From Plasmopara viticola (lineage: Eukaryota > Oomycota > Peronosporomycetes > Peronosporales > Peronosporaceae), in NCBI GenBank assembly GCA_001695595.3, contig MBPM02000279.1:1-37365 (forward strand): a stretch of 37,365 nucleotides of DNA, written 5' to 3'. The first letter of the stretch is position 1. Each line of letters starts with the position of its first letter. Below the pieces are notes generated by a model that was given only the letters and a program-made list of their open reading frames with translations, was not told the origin of the DNA and made no database searches. Shown here piece by piece: positions 9,785 to 18,086 of this stretch. Position numbers and translations under genes: made by a program.

Positions 9785-10135
9785 ATGGTTGTACGTATTG
9801 TATTGTATTGTATTACGTTATCGCGTTGCCAAGTTATGCACGTGCTAGGCTCTATGTCTAGTCCACGACATAGAGTGGTGTCCGCATACGTCGAGTCTCG
9901 TTCGGCGGGCAGTGCAGCCAGCACCGAGGCCGTGAGGGTCTTCCATAGTTTTGTGTAGTTCTGACTTGGTAAGAGCCCAAGTGGCGCCCTGGTGCTGGAG
10001 ACCGTCGCGTCGAGGGTGAGACCCGTTAGAGACCTGCAGATGCCCGAGAGCACCTGCCCGAAGCGCGCGAGCATTTAGCCCCCGCGCTTGGCGCAGAGGG
10101 CGTCACCCCAACCTTTTCCGAAAATGGTTGTACGT
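9785..10135 (-). mobile_element. Retroposed element in L unit 19 (reference copy)
   Basis: 326-bp core plus flanking direct repeats. ATGGTTGTACGT occurs at 9785-9796 and 10124-10135, and only once in each S unit, as expected for a target-site duplication and an empty site. On the minus strand the element starts TTTCGGAAAAGG, is GC-rich, carries a 9-bp-stem hairpin (9850-9875) and ends in a (ATACA)n tail at about 9797-9815. Tail plus 12-bp duplication are the marks of target-primed (LINE-mediated) insertion. It lies 36 bp upstream of tRNA copy 20, antisense to it. I see no Pol III A/B boxes in it and recognise no protein domain. It could be a SINE, a 5'-truncated LINE or a retroposed RNA; the family is not identifiable by eye. 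Confidence 0.75.
9850..9875. other. Perfect 9-bp hairpin inside the insert
   Basis: CTCTATGTC and GACATAGAG flank an 8-base loop. It sits about 35-55 bases before the 3' tail of the element in minus-strand sense, the usual place for a structure recognised by a LINE reverse transcriptase. Present in nearly all 22 inserts, with one arm mismatch in units 47 and 54. The role is inferred. Confidence 0.6.
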
Positions 10136-10138
10136 GTT

Positions 10139-10146
10139 TATACAAA
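10139..10146 (+). promoter_or_regulatory. TATACAAA box at -33, L type
   Basis: Weaker TATA form at the same -33 position in most L units; some L units (12, 17, 27, 31, 43, 51) have TATATAAA instead. Suggests the tRNA downstream of an insert may fire differently. Confidence 0.5.
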
Positions 10147-10171
10147 TCTAAAACTTTTTATCTGTCAGCCT

Positions 10172-10244
10172 TCCCATATAGTCTAGGCGGTTAGGATAGC
10201 TGGCTCTCACCCAGCAGACCCGGGTTCGAGTCCCGGTGTGGGAA
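10172..10244 (+). tRNA. tRNA-Glu(CUC) copy 20 (reference copy)
   Basis: Consensus, 73 nt, used here as the reference. Position -37 is the end of the right target-site repeat of an insert; TATACAAA lies at -33 to -26. First tRNA of a 1.93-kb higher-order repeat. Confidence 0.97.
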
Positions 10245-10304
10245 CATTGAACTTATTGCTGCTTAGTTTCGAAGCGGATATTTATACTACCAACTCATGC
10301 GCTC
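10245..10304 (+). other. Conserved 60-nt 3' trailer of the tRNA transcript
   Basis: Runs from the discriminator base to the first T run. No run of four T occurs in it, so a Pol III transcript should extend through it. Contains the small hairpin GCTT-loop-AAGC. Sequence is nearly invariant in all units apart from CATTGAAC after L spacers against CATTGTAC after S spacers. Confidence 0.6.
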
Positions 10305-10310
10305 TTTTTT
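10305..10310 (+). terminator. T6 Pol III terminator, reference unit
   Basis: Six T on the non-template strand, 61 nt after the tRNA 3' end; 6-7 T at the same place in most units. Confidence 0.7.
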
Positions 10311-10531
10311 AGGGAGCTTGGTCTGCGTGGGAACTTGGTCTGCTTGGATCTATAGTTGTTACTCACGACCTCGGTATCTTTTTGTAAAATGTTTGCATTC
10401 GCGCTAGATGCTTAAAGAGGTGCCAGATACGACCGCGTACGTTGCAAAGGCTTGTGATGAGATAAGATTGATCGAAAGAAGCTTTTTTTTGTCCAAATAG
10501 ACGTTGCGTGTGGGCGATGGTTGTACGTGTT

Positions 10532-10539
10532 TATATAAA
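10532..10539 (+). promoter_or_regulatory. TATA box at -33, S type
   Basis: TATATAAA at -33 to -26 of tRNA copy 21, at the same distance before nearly every S-type tRNA. An upstream TATA element assisting TFIIIB is known for plant and fission-yeast tRNA genes. The function here is inferred from position and conservation. Confidence 0.6.
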
Positions 10540-10564
10540 TCTAAAAGTTTTTTCCTGTCAGCCT

Positions 10565-10637
10565 TCCCATATAGTCTAGGCGGTTAGGATAGCTGGCTCT
10601 CACCCAGCAGACCCGGGTTCGAGTCCCGGTGTGGGAA
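10565..10637 (+). tRNA. tRNA-Glu(CUC) copy 21
   Basis: Consensus, 73 nt, after an S spacer with TATATAAA at -33. Confidence 0.97.
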
Positions 10638-10957
10638 CATTGTACTTATTGCTGCTTAGTTTCGAAGCGGATATTTAAACTACCAACTCATGCTCTCTTT
10701 TTTTGGGAGCTTGGTCTGCGTGGGAGCTTGGTCTGCGTGGATCTATAGTTGTTACTCACGACCTCGGTATCTTTTTGTAAAATGTTTGCATTCGCACTAG
10801 ATGCTTAAAGAGGTGCCAGATACGACCGCGTACGTTGCAAAGGCTTGTGATGAGACAAGATTGATCGAAAGAAGCTTTTCTTTGTCCAAATAGACGTTGC
10901 GTGTGTGCGATGATTGTACGTGTTTATATAAATCTAAAAGTTTTTTCCTGTCAGCCT
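10638..10957 (+). repeat. Representative S spacer (about 320 bp)
   Basis: Holds, in order: the 60-nt trailer, a T run, two 17-bp minisatellite copies, a T5 run (TATCTTTTTG), a T4 run, the single empty target site ATGGTTGTACGT, TATATAAA and a T6 run before the next tRNA. The other 51 S spacers follow the same plan, differing mainly in minisatellite copy number. No ORF of note and no other RNA gene recognised. Confidence 0.85.
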
Positions 10958-11030
10958 TCCCATATAGTCTAGGCGGTTAGGATAGCTGGCTCTCACCCAG
11001 CAGACCCGGGTTCGAGTCCCGGTGTGGGAA
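10958..11030 (+). tRNA. tRNA-Glu(CUC) copy 22
   Basis: Consensus, 73 nt; preceded by the GATGATTGTACG spacer variant. Confidence 0.97.
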
Positions 11031-11368
11031 CATTGTACTTATTGCTGCTTAGTTTCGAAGCGGATATTTATACTACCAACTCATGCGCTCTTTTTTAGGG
11101 AGCTTGGTCTGCGTGGGAGCTTGGTCTGCGTGGGAGCTTGGTCTGCTTGGATCTATAGTTGTTACTCACGACTTCGGTATCTTTTTGTAAAATGTTTGCA
11201 TTCGCGCTAGATGCTTAAAGTGGTGCCAGATACGACCGCGTACGTTGCAAAGGCTTGTGATGAGATAAGATTGATCGAAAGAAGCTTTTCTTTGTCCAAA
11301 TAGACGTTGCGTGTGTGCGATGGTTGTACGTGTTTATATAAATCTAAAAGTTTTTTTCCTGTCAGCCT

Positions 11369-11441
11369 TCTTATATATTCTAGGCGGTTAGGATAGCTGG
11401 CTCTCACCCAGCAGACCCGGGTTCGAGTCCCGGTGTGGGAA
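11369..11441 (+). tRNA. tRNA-Glu(CUC) copy 23, variant 5' half
   Basis: 73 nt. The 5' end reads TCTTATATATTCT: C3T and C4T convert two acceptor pairs to U-G wobbles, while G10T leaves a U-U mismatch with T25. The identical variant is copy 27, one higher-order repeat downstream. Possibly a weak or inactive tRNA. Confidence 0.85.
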
Positions 11442-11713
11442 CATTGTACTTATTGCTGCTTAGTTTCGAAGCGGATATTTATACTACCAACTCATGCGCT
11501 CTTTTTTAGGGAGCTCGGTCTGCGTGGGAGCTTGGTCTGCGTGGATCTATAGTTGTTACTCACGACCTCGGTATCTTTTTGTAAAATGTTTGCATTCGCA
11601 CTAGATGCTTAACGAGGTGCCAGATTCGAGCGCATACGTTGCAAGTGCTTGTGATGAGATAAGATTGAACGAAAGAAGCTTTTCTTTGTCCCAATAGACG
11701 TTGCGTGTATGCA

Positions 11714-12062
11714 ATGGTTGTACGTATTGTATTGTATTGTATTACGTTATCGCGATGCCAAGTTATGCACGTGCTAGGCTCTATGTCTAGTCCACGACAT
11801 AGAGTGGTGTCCGCATACGTCGAGTCTCGTTCGCGGGCAGTGCAGCCAGCACCGAGGCCGTGAGGGTCTTCCATAGTTTTGTGTATTTCTGACTTGGTAA
11901 GAGCCCAGGTGGCGCCCTGGTGCTGGAGACCGTCGCGTCGAGGGTGAGACCCGTTAGAGACCTGCAGATGCCCGAGAGCACCTGCCCGAAGCGCGCGAGC
12001 ATTTAGCCCCCGCGCTTGGAAGGAAGGCGTCACCCCAACCTTTTCCAAAAATGGTTGTACGT
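11714..12062 (-). mobile_element. Retroposed element, L unit 23
   Basis: Both repeats perfect. GTGTATTTCTGAC, GGAAGGAAGG and CCAAAAATGG variants shared with L unit 39. Confidence 0.74.
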
Positions 12063-12098
12063 GTTTATACAAATCTAAAACTTTTTATCTGTCAGCCT

Positions 12099-12171
12099 TC
12101 CCATATAGTCTAGGCGGTTAGGATAGCTGGCTCTCACCCAGCAGACCCGGGTTCGAGTCCCGGTGTGGGAA
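12099..12171 (+). tRNA. tRNA-Glu(CUC) copy 24
   Basis: Consensus, 73 nt; starts the second 1.93-kb higher-order repeat. Confidence 0.97.
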
Positions 12172-12493
12172 CATTGAACTTATTGCTGCTTAGTTTCGAA
12201 GCGGATATTTATACTACCAACTCATGCGCTCTTTTTTAGGGAGCTTGGTCTGCGTGGGAACTTGGTCTGCTTGGATCTATAGTTGTTACTCACGACTTCG
12301 GTATCTTTTTGTAAAAATGTTTGCATTCGCACTAGATGCTTAAAGAGGTGCCAGATACGACCGCGTACGTTGCAAAGGCTTGTGATGAGATAAGATTGAT
12401 CGAAAGAAGCTTTTTTTTGTCCAAATAGACGTTGCGTGTGGCGATGGTTGTACGTGTTTTTATATAAATCTAAAAGTTTTTTCCTGTCAGCCT

Positions 12494-12566
12494 TCCCATA
12501 TAGTCTAGGCGGTTAGGATAGCTGGCTCTCACCCAGCAGACCCGGGTTCGAGTCCCGGTGTGGGAA
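12494..12566 (+). tRNA. tRNA-Glu(CUC) copy 25
   Basis: Consensus, 73 nt. Trailer has the GATATTTAAAC and ATGCTCTC variants, as after copy 21. Confidence 0.97.
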
Positions 12567-12885
12567 CATTGTACTTATTGCTGCTTAGTTTCGAAGCGGA
12601 TATTTAAACTACCAACTCATGCTCTCTTTTTTGGGAGCTTGGTCTGCGTGGGAGCTTGGTCTGCGTGGATCTATAGTTGTTACTCACGACCTCGGTATCT
12701 TTTTGTAAAATGTTTGCATTCGCACTAGATGCTTAAAGAGGTGCCAGATACGACCGCGTACGTTGCAAAGGCTTGTGATGAGACAAGATTGATCGAAAGA
12801 AGCTTTTCTTTGTCCAAATAGACGTTGCGTGTGTGCGATGATTGTACGTGTTTATATAAATCTAAAAGTTTTTTCCTGTCAGCCT

Positions 12886-12958
12886 TCCCATATAGTCTAG
12901 GCGGTTAGGATAGCTGGCTCTCACCCAGCAGACCCGGGTTCGAGTCCCGGTGTGGGAA
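12886..12958 (+). tRNA. tRNA-Glu(CUC) copy 26
   Basis: Consensus, 73 nt. Confidence 0.97.
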
Positions 12959-13295
12959 CATTGTACTTATTGCTGCTTAGTTTCGAAGCGGATATTTATA
13001 CTACCAACTCATGCGCTCTTTTTTAGGGAGCTTGGTCTGCGTGGGAGCTTGGTCTGCGTGGGAGCTTGGTCTGCTTGGATCTATAGTTGTTACTCACGAC
13101 TTCGGTATCTTTTTGTAAAATGTTTGCATTCGCGCTAGATGCTTAAAGTGGTGCCAGATACGACCGCGTACGTTGCAAAGGCTTGTGATGAGATAAGATT
13201 GATCGAAAGAAGCTTTTCTTTGTCCAAATAGACGTTGCGTGTGTGCGATGGTTGTACGTGTTTATATAAATCTAAAAGTTTTTTCCTGTCAGCCT

Positions 13296-13368
13296 TCTTA
13301 TATATTCTAGGCGGTTAGGATAGCTGGCTCTCACCCAGCAGACCCGGGTTCGAGTCCCGGTGTGGGAA
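13296..13368 (+). tRNA. tRNA-Glu(CUC) copy 27, variant 5' half
   Basis: Same C3T, C4T and G10T variant as copy 23; the pair was propagated as part of the higher-order repeat. Confidence 0.85.
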
Positions 13369-13640
13369 CATTGTACTTATTGCTGCTTAGTTTCGAAGCG
13401 GATATTTATACTACCAACTCATGCGCTCTTTTTTTGGGAGCTTGGTCTGCGTGGGAGCTTGGTCTGCGTGGATCTATAGTTGTTACTCACGACCTCGGTA
13501 TCTTTTTGTAAAATGTTTGCATTCGCACTAGATGCTTAACGAGGTGCCAGATTCGAGCGCATACGTTGCAAGTGCTTGTGATGAGATAAGATTGAACGAA
13601 AGAAGCTTTTCTTTGTCCCAATAGACGTTGCGTGTATGCA

Positions 13641-13988
13641 ATGGTTGTACGTATTGTATTTTATTGTATTACGTTATCGCGTTGCCAAGTTATGCACGTG
13701 CTAGGCTCTATGTCTAGTCCACGACATAGAGTGGTGTCCGCATACGTCGAGTCTCGTTCGGCGGGCAGTGCAGCCAGCACCGAGGCCGTGAGGGTCTTCC
13801 ATAGTTTTGTGTAGCTCTGACTTGGTAAGAGCCCAGGTGGTGCCCTGGTGCTGGAGACCGTCGCGTCGAGGGTGAGACCCGTTAGAGACCTGCAGATGCC
13901 CGAGAGCACCTGCCCGAAGCGCGCGAGCATTTAGCCCCGCGCTTGGAAGGACGGCGTCACCCAACCTTTTCCGAAAATGGTTGTACGT
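13641..13988 (-). mobile_element. Retroposed element, L unit 27
   Basis: Both repeats perfect; one tail unit mutated (GTATTTTATTG on plus). Confidence 0.74.
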
Positions 13989-14024
13989 GTTTATATAAAT
14001 CTAAAACTTTTTATCTGTCAGCCT

Positions 14025-14097
14025 TCCCATATAGTCTAGGCGGTTAGGATAGCTGGCTCTCACCCAGCAGACACGGGTTCGAGTCCCGGTGTGGGAA
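14025..14097 (+). tRNA. tRNA-Glu(CUC) copy 28
   Basis: 73 nt; C49 to A (GACACGGG) breaks the first T-stem pair. Confidence 0.9.
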
Positions 14098-14164
14098 CAT
14101 TGAACTTATTGCTGCTTAGTTTCGAAGCGGATATTTATACTACCAACTCATGCGCTCTTTTTTA

Positions 14165-14249
14165 GGGAGCTTGGTCTGCGTGGGAGCTTGGTCTGCGTGG
14201 GAGCTTGGTCTGCGTGGGAGCTTGGTCTGCGTGGGAGCTTGGTCTGCTT
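14165..14249 (+). repeat. 17-bp minisatellite, 5 copies
   Basis: Five exact copies, last one ending CTT. Confidence 0.95.
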
Positions 14250-14468
14250 GGATCTATAGTTGTTACTCACGACTTCGGTATCTTTTTGTAAAATGTTTGC
14301 ATTCGCGCTAGATGCTTAAAGAGGTGCCAGATACGACCGCGTACGTTGCAAAGGCTTGTGATGAGATAAGATTGATCGAAAGAAGCTTTTCTTTGTCCAA
14401 ATAGACGTTGCGTGTGTGCGATGGTTGTACGTGTTTATATAAATCTAAAAGTTTTTTCCTGTCAGCCT

Positions 14469-14541
14469 TCCCATATAGTCTAGGCGGTTAGGATAGCTGG
14501 CTCTCACCCAGCAGACCCGGGTTCGAGTCCCGGTGTGGGAA
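14469..14541 (+). tRNA. tRNA-Glu(CUC) copy 29
   Basis: Consensus, 73 nt; downstream T run deleted (CGCTCTTGGTCTG). Confidence 0.96.
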
Positions 14542-14865
14542 CATTGTACTTATTGCTGCTTAGTTTCGAAGCGGATATTTATACTACCAACTCATGCGCT
14601 CTTGGTCTGCGTGGGAGCTTGGTCTGCGTGGGAGCTTGGTCTGCTTGGATCTATAGTTGTTACTCACGACTTCGGTATCTTTTTGTAAAATGTTTGCATT
14701 CGCGCTAGATGCTTAAAGTGGTGCCAGATACGAGCGCATACGTTGCAAGTGCTTTTGATGAGATAAGATTGATCGAAAGAAGCTTTTCTTTGTCCAAATA
14801 GACGTTGCGTGTGTGCGATGGTTGTACGTGTTTATATAAATCTAAAAGTTTTTCCCTGTCAGCCT

Positions 14866-14938
14866 TCCCATATAGTCTAGGCAGTTAGGATAGCTGGCTC
14901 TCACCCAGCAGACCCGGGTTCGAGTCCTGGTGTGGGAA
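14866..14938 (+). tRNA. tRNA-Glu(CUC) copy 30
   Basis: 73 nt; D loop GGCAGTTA (G18 to A) and T stem CCTGG, which keeps a G-U wobble. Followed by the longest minisatellite tract (7 copies). Confidence 0.88.
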
Positions 14939-15005
14939 CATTGTACTTATTGCTGCTTAGTTTCGAAGCGGATATTTATACTACCAACTCATGCGCTCTT
15001 TTTTA

Positions 15006-15124
15006 GGGAGCTTGGTCTGCGTGGGAGCTTGGTCTGCGTGGGAGCTTGGTCTGCGTGGGAGCTTGGTCTGCGTGGGAGCTTGGTCTGCGTGGGAGCTTGG
15101 TCTGCGTGGGAGCTTGGTCTGCTT
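15006..15124 (+). repeat. 17-bp minisatellite, 7 copies
   Basis: Longest tract in the window; seven exact copies. Confidence 0.95.
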
Positions 15125-15353
15125 GGATCTATAGTTGTTACTCACGACTTCGGTATCTTTTTGTAAAATGTTTGCATTCGCGCTAGATGCTTAAAGTGGT
15201 GCCAGATACGACCGCGTACGTTGCAAAGGCTTGTGATGAGATAAGATTGATCGAAAGAAGCTTTTCTTTGTCCAAATAGACGTTGCGTGTGTGCGATGGT
15301 TGTACGTGTTTATATAAATCTAAAAGTTTTTTCCTGTCAGCCTTCCCATATAG

Positions 15354-15416
15354 TCTAGGCGGTTAGGATAACTGGCTCTCACCCAGCAGACCCGGGTTCG
15401 AGTCCCGGTGTGGGAA
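15354..15416 (+). tRNA. tRNA-Glu(CUC) copy 31 (runs to 15426 in full unit context; see text)
   Basis: The tRNA body starts at TCCCATA and ends at GGGAA before CATTGTAC. G27 to A (ATAACTGG) breaks the first anticodon-stem pair with C43; the rest is consensus. The end base was placed by eye and may be off by a few bases. Confidence 0.85.
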
Positions 15417-15686
15417 CATTGTACTTATTGCTGCTTAGTTTCGAAGCGGATATTTATACTACAACTCATGCGCTCTTTTTTGGGAGCTTGGTCTGCGTGG
15501 GAGCTTGGTCTGCGTGGATCTATAGTTGTTACTCACGACCTCGGTACCTTTTTGTAAAATGTTTGCATTCGCACTAGATGCTTAACGAGGTGCCAGATTC
15601 GAGCGCATACGTTGCAAGTGCTTGTGATGAGATAAGATTGAACGAAAGAAGCTTTTCTTTGTCCCAATAGACGTTGCGTGTATGCA

Positions 15687-16036
15687 ATGGTTGTACGTAT
15701 TGTATTGTATTGTATTACGTTATCGCGTTGCCAAGTTATGCACGTGCTAGGCTCTATGTCTAGTCCACGACATAGAGTGGTGTCCGCATACGTCGAGTCT
15801 CGTTCGGCGGGCAGTGCAGCCAGCACCGAGGCCGTGAGGGTCTTCCATAGTTTTGTGTAGCTCTGACTTGGTAAGAGCCCAGGTGGTGCCCTGGTGCTGG
15901 AGACCGTCGCGTCGAGGGTGAGACCCGTTAGAGACCTGCAGATGCCCGAGAGCACCTGCCCGAAGCGCGCGAGCATTTAGCCCCCGCGCTTGGAAGGAGG
16001 GCGTCACCCCAACCTTTTCCGAAAATGGTTGTACGT
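15687..16036 (-). mobile_element. Retroposed element, L unit 31
   Basis: Both repeats perfect; consensus insert. First of two L units in a row. Confidence 0.75.
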
Positions 16037-16072
16037 GTTTATATAAATCTAAAACTTTTTATCTGTCAGCCT

Positions 16073-16145
16073 TCCCATATAGTCTAGGCGGTTAGGATAG
16101 CTGGCTCTCACCCAGCAGACCCGGGTTCGAGTCCCGGTGTGGGAA
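16073..16145 (+). tRNA. tRNA-Glu(CUC) copy 32
   Basis: Consensus, 73 nt. Lies between two L spacers in a row, the only such case in the window. Confidence 0.97.
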
Positions 16146-16416
16146 CATTGTACTTATTGCTGCTTAGTTTCGAAGCGGATATTTATACTACCAACTCATG
16201 CGCTCTTTTTTAGGGAGCTTGGTCTGCGTGGGAGCTTGGTCTGCTTGGATCTATAGTTGTTACTCACGACCTCGGTATCTTTTTGTAAAATGTTTGCATT
16301 CGCACTAGATGCTTAACGAGGTGCCAGATTCGAGCGCATACGTTGCAAGTGCTTGTGATGAGATAAGATTGAACGAAAGAAGCTTTTCTTTGTCCAATAG
16401 ACGTTGCGTGTATGCA

Positions 16417-16764
16417 ATGGTTGTACGTATTGTATTGTATTGTACTACGTTATCGCGTTGCCAAGTTATGCACGTGCTAGGCTCTATGTCTAGTCCACGA
16501 CATAGAGTGGTGTCCGCATACGTCGAGTCTCGTTCGGCGGGCAGTGCAGCCAGCACCGAGGCCGTGAGGGTCTTCCATAGTTTTGTGTAGTTCTGACTTG
16601 GTAAGAGCCCAGGTGGCGCCCTGGTGCTGGAGACCGTCGCGTCGAGGGTGAGACCGTTAGAGACCTGCAGATGCCCGGGAGCACCTGCCCGAAGCGCGCG
16701 AGCATTTAGCCCCGCGCTTGGAAGGAGGGCGTCACCCCAACCTTTTCCGAAAATGGTTGTACGT
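16417..16764 (-). mobile_element. Retroposed element, L unit 32
   Basis: Both repeats perfect; tail variant GTACTACG. Preceded by GTCCAATAG instead of GTCCCAATAG. Confidence 0.74.
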
Positions 16765-16800
16765 GTTTATACAAATCTAAAACCTTTTATCTGTCAGCCT

Positions 16801-16873
16801 TCCCATATAGTCTAGGCGGTTAGGATAGCTGGCTCTCACCCAGCAGACCCGGGTTCGAGTCCCGGTGTGGGAA
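16801..16873 (+). tRNA. tRNA-Glu(CUC) copy 33
   Basis: Consensus, 73 nt; begins the longest run of S spacers (copies 33-39). Confidence 0.97.
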
Positions 16874-17193
16874 CATTGAACTTATTGCTGCTTAGTTTCG
16901 AAGCGGATATTTATACTACCAACTCATGCGCTCTTTTTTAGGGAGCTTGGTCTGCGTGGGAACTTGGTCTGCTTGGATCTATAGTTGTTACTCACGACTT
17001 CGGTATCTTTTTGTAAAATGTTTGCATTCGCACTAGATGCTTAAAGAGGTGCCAGATACGACCGCGTACGTTGCAAAGGCTTGTGATGAGATAAGATTGA
17101 TCGAAAGAAGCTTTTCTTTGTCCAAATAGACGTTGCGTGTGTGCGATGGTTGTACGTGTTTATATAAATCTAAAAGTTTTTTCCTGTCAGCCT

Positions 17194-17266
17194 TCCCATA
17201 TAGTCTAGGCGGTTAGGATAGCTGGCTCTCACCCAGCAGACCCGGGTTCGAGTCCCGGTGTGGGAA
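17194..17266 (+). tRNA. tRNA-Glu(CUC) copy 34
   Basis: Consensus, 73 nt. Confidence 0.97.
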
Positions 17267-17603
17267 CATTGTACTTATTGCTGCTTAGTTTCGAAGCGGA
17301 TATTTATACTACCAACTCATGCGCTCTTTTTTTGGGAGCTTGGTCTGCGTGGGAGCTTGGTCTGCGTGGGAGCTTGGTCTGCGTGGATCTATAGTTGTTA
17401 CTCACGACCTCGGTATCTTTTTGTAAAATGTTTGCATTCGCACTAGATGCTTAAAGAGGTGCCAGATACGACCGCGTACGTTGCAAAGGCTTGTGATGAG
17501 ACAAGATTGATCGAAAGAAGCTTTTCTTTGTCCAAATAGACGTTACGTGTGTGCGATGGTTGTACGTGTTTATATAAATCTAAAAGTTTTTGCCTGTCAG
17601 CCT

Positions 17604-17676
17604 TCCCATATAGTCTAGGCGGTTAGGATAGCGGGCTCTCACCCAGCAGACCCGGGTTCGAGTCCCGGGGTGGGAA
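17604..17676 (+). tRNA. tRNA-Glu(CUC) copy 35, two stem mismatches
   Basis: 73 nt. GCGGG in the anticodon stem (T29G opposite A41) and T66G opposite A7 in the acceptor stem. Both break pairs, so this copy may be inactive. Confidence 0.82.
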
Positions 17677-18013
17677 CATTGTACTTATTGCTGCTTAGTT
17701 TCGAAGCGGATATTTATACTACCAACTCATGCGCTCTTTTTCAGGGAGCTTGGTCTGCGTGGGAGCTTGGTCTGCGTGGGAGCTTGGTCTGCGTGGATCT
17801 ATAGTTGTTACTCACGACTTCGGTATCTTTTTGTAAAATGTTTGCATTCGCGCTAGATGCTTAAAGTGGTACCAGATACGACCGCGTACGTTGCAAAGGC
17901 TTGTGATGAGATAAGATTGATCAAAAGAAGCTTTTCTTTGTCCAAATAGACGTTGCGTGTGTGCGATGGTTGTACGTGTTTATATAAATCTAAAAGTTTT
18001 TTCCTGTCAGCCT

Positions 18014-18086
18014 TCCCATATAGTCTAGGCGGTTAGGATAGCTGCCTCTCACCCAGCAGACCCGGGTTCGAGTCCCGGTGTGGGAA
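18014..18086 (+). tRNA. tRNA-Glu(CUC) copy 36
   Basis: 73 nt; G31 to C (GCTGCCTCTC) breaks the last anticodon-stem pair. Confidence 0.87.

Larger units (their letters stand above)
10172..12098 (+). repeat. Higher-order repeat A1 (3 S + 1 L)
   Basis: 1927 bp holding tRNA copies 20-23 and ending in an insert. Nearly identical to the next 1926 bp, including the private tRNA variant TCTTATATATT. Confidence 0.9.
12099..14024 (+). repeat. Higher-order repeat A2 (3 S + 1 L)
   Basis: tRNA copies 24-27; shares ATGCTCTC, GATGATTGTACG and the variant fourth tRNA with A1. Confidence 0.9.

Noticed and set aside
9776..9958. Recurrent 60-codon plus-strand ORF (MYAMVVRIVLYC...)
   Set aside because: Lies antisense to the inserted element, starts in the spacer, and no sign of translation or family is visible.
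9631..10074. Recurrent minus-strand ORF of up to about 147-170 codons starting MLARFGQV
   Set aside because: It runs across the insert, the tail, the target-site repeat and the spacer, is broken by indels in many copies, and shows no recognisable domain. Its recurrence only reflects repeat identity. A remnant LINE C-terminus within the insert is not excluded but cannot be shown.
9797..10122. 5S rRNA, 7SL, RNase P or U snRNA gene inside the L insert
   Set aside because: No conserved blocks of these RNAs recognised on either strand by eye; a covariance-model search would settle it.
10845..10960. C/D-box snoRNA in the spacer (GTGATGA resembles a C box)
   Set aside because: No D box CTGA at a fitting distance in S units and no terminal stem; CTGTCA near the tRNA does not match.
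11022..11210. Plus-strand ORFs over the trailer and minisatellite (MWEHCTYCC..., ELGLRGSLVCVGAW)
   Set aside because: Simple translation of the tRNA 3' end and the 17-bp repeat; length follows minisatellite copy number.
10172..12171. CRISPR-like regularly spaced repeats
   Set aside because: The spaced conserved element folds as a tRNA, and the spacers are themselves identical repeats of 320-660 bp. There are no cas genes, and the organism is eukaryotic.
15354..15426. Longer end for tRNA copy 31
   Set aside because: Counting along the line places the GGGAA end at 15416, but a 73-nt gene from 15354 would end at 15426. One of the two by-eye placements is off by ten; the gene itself is not in doubt.
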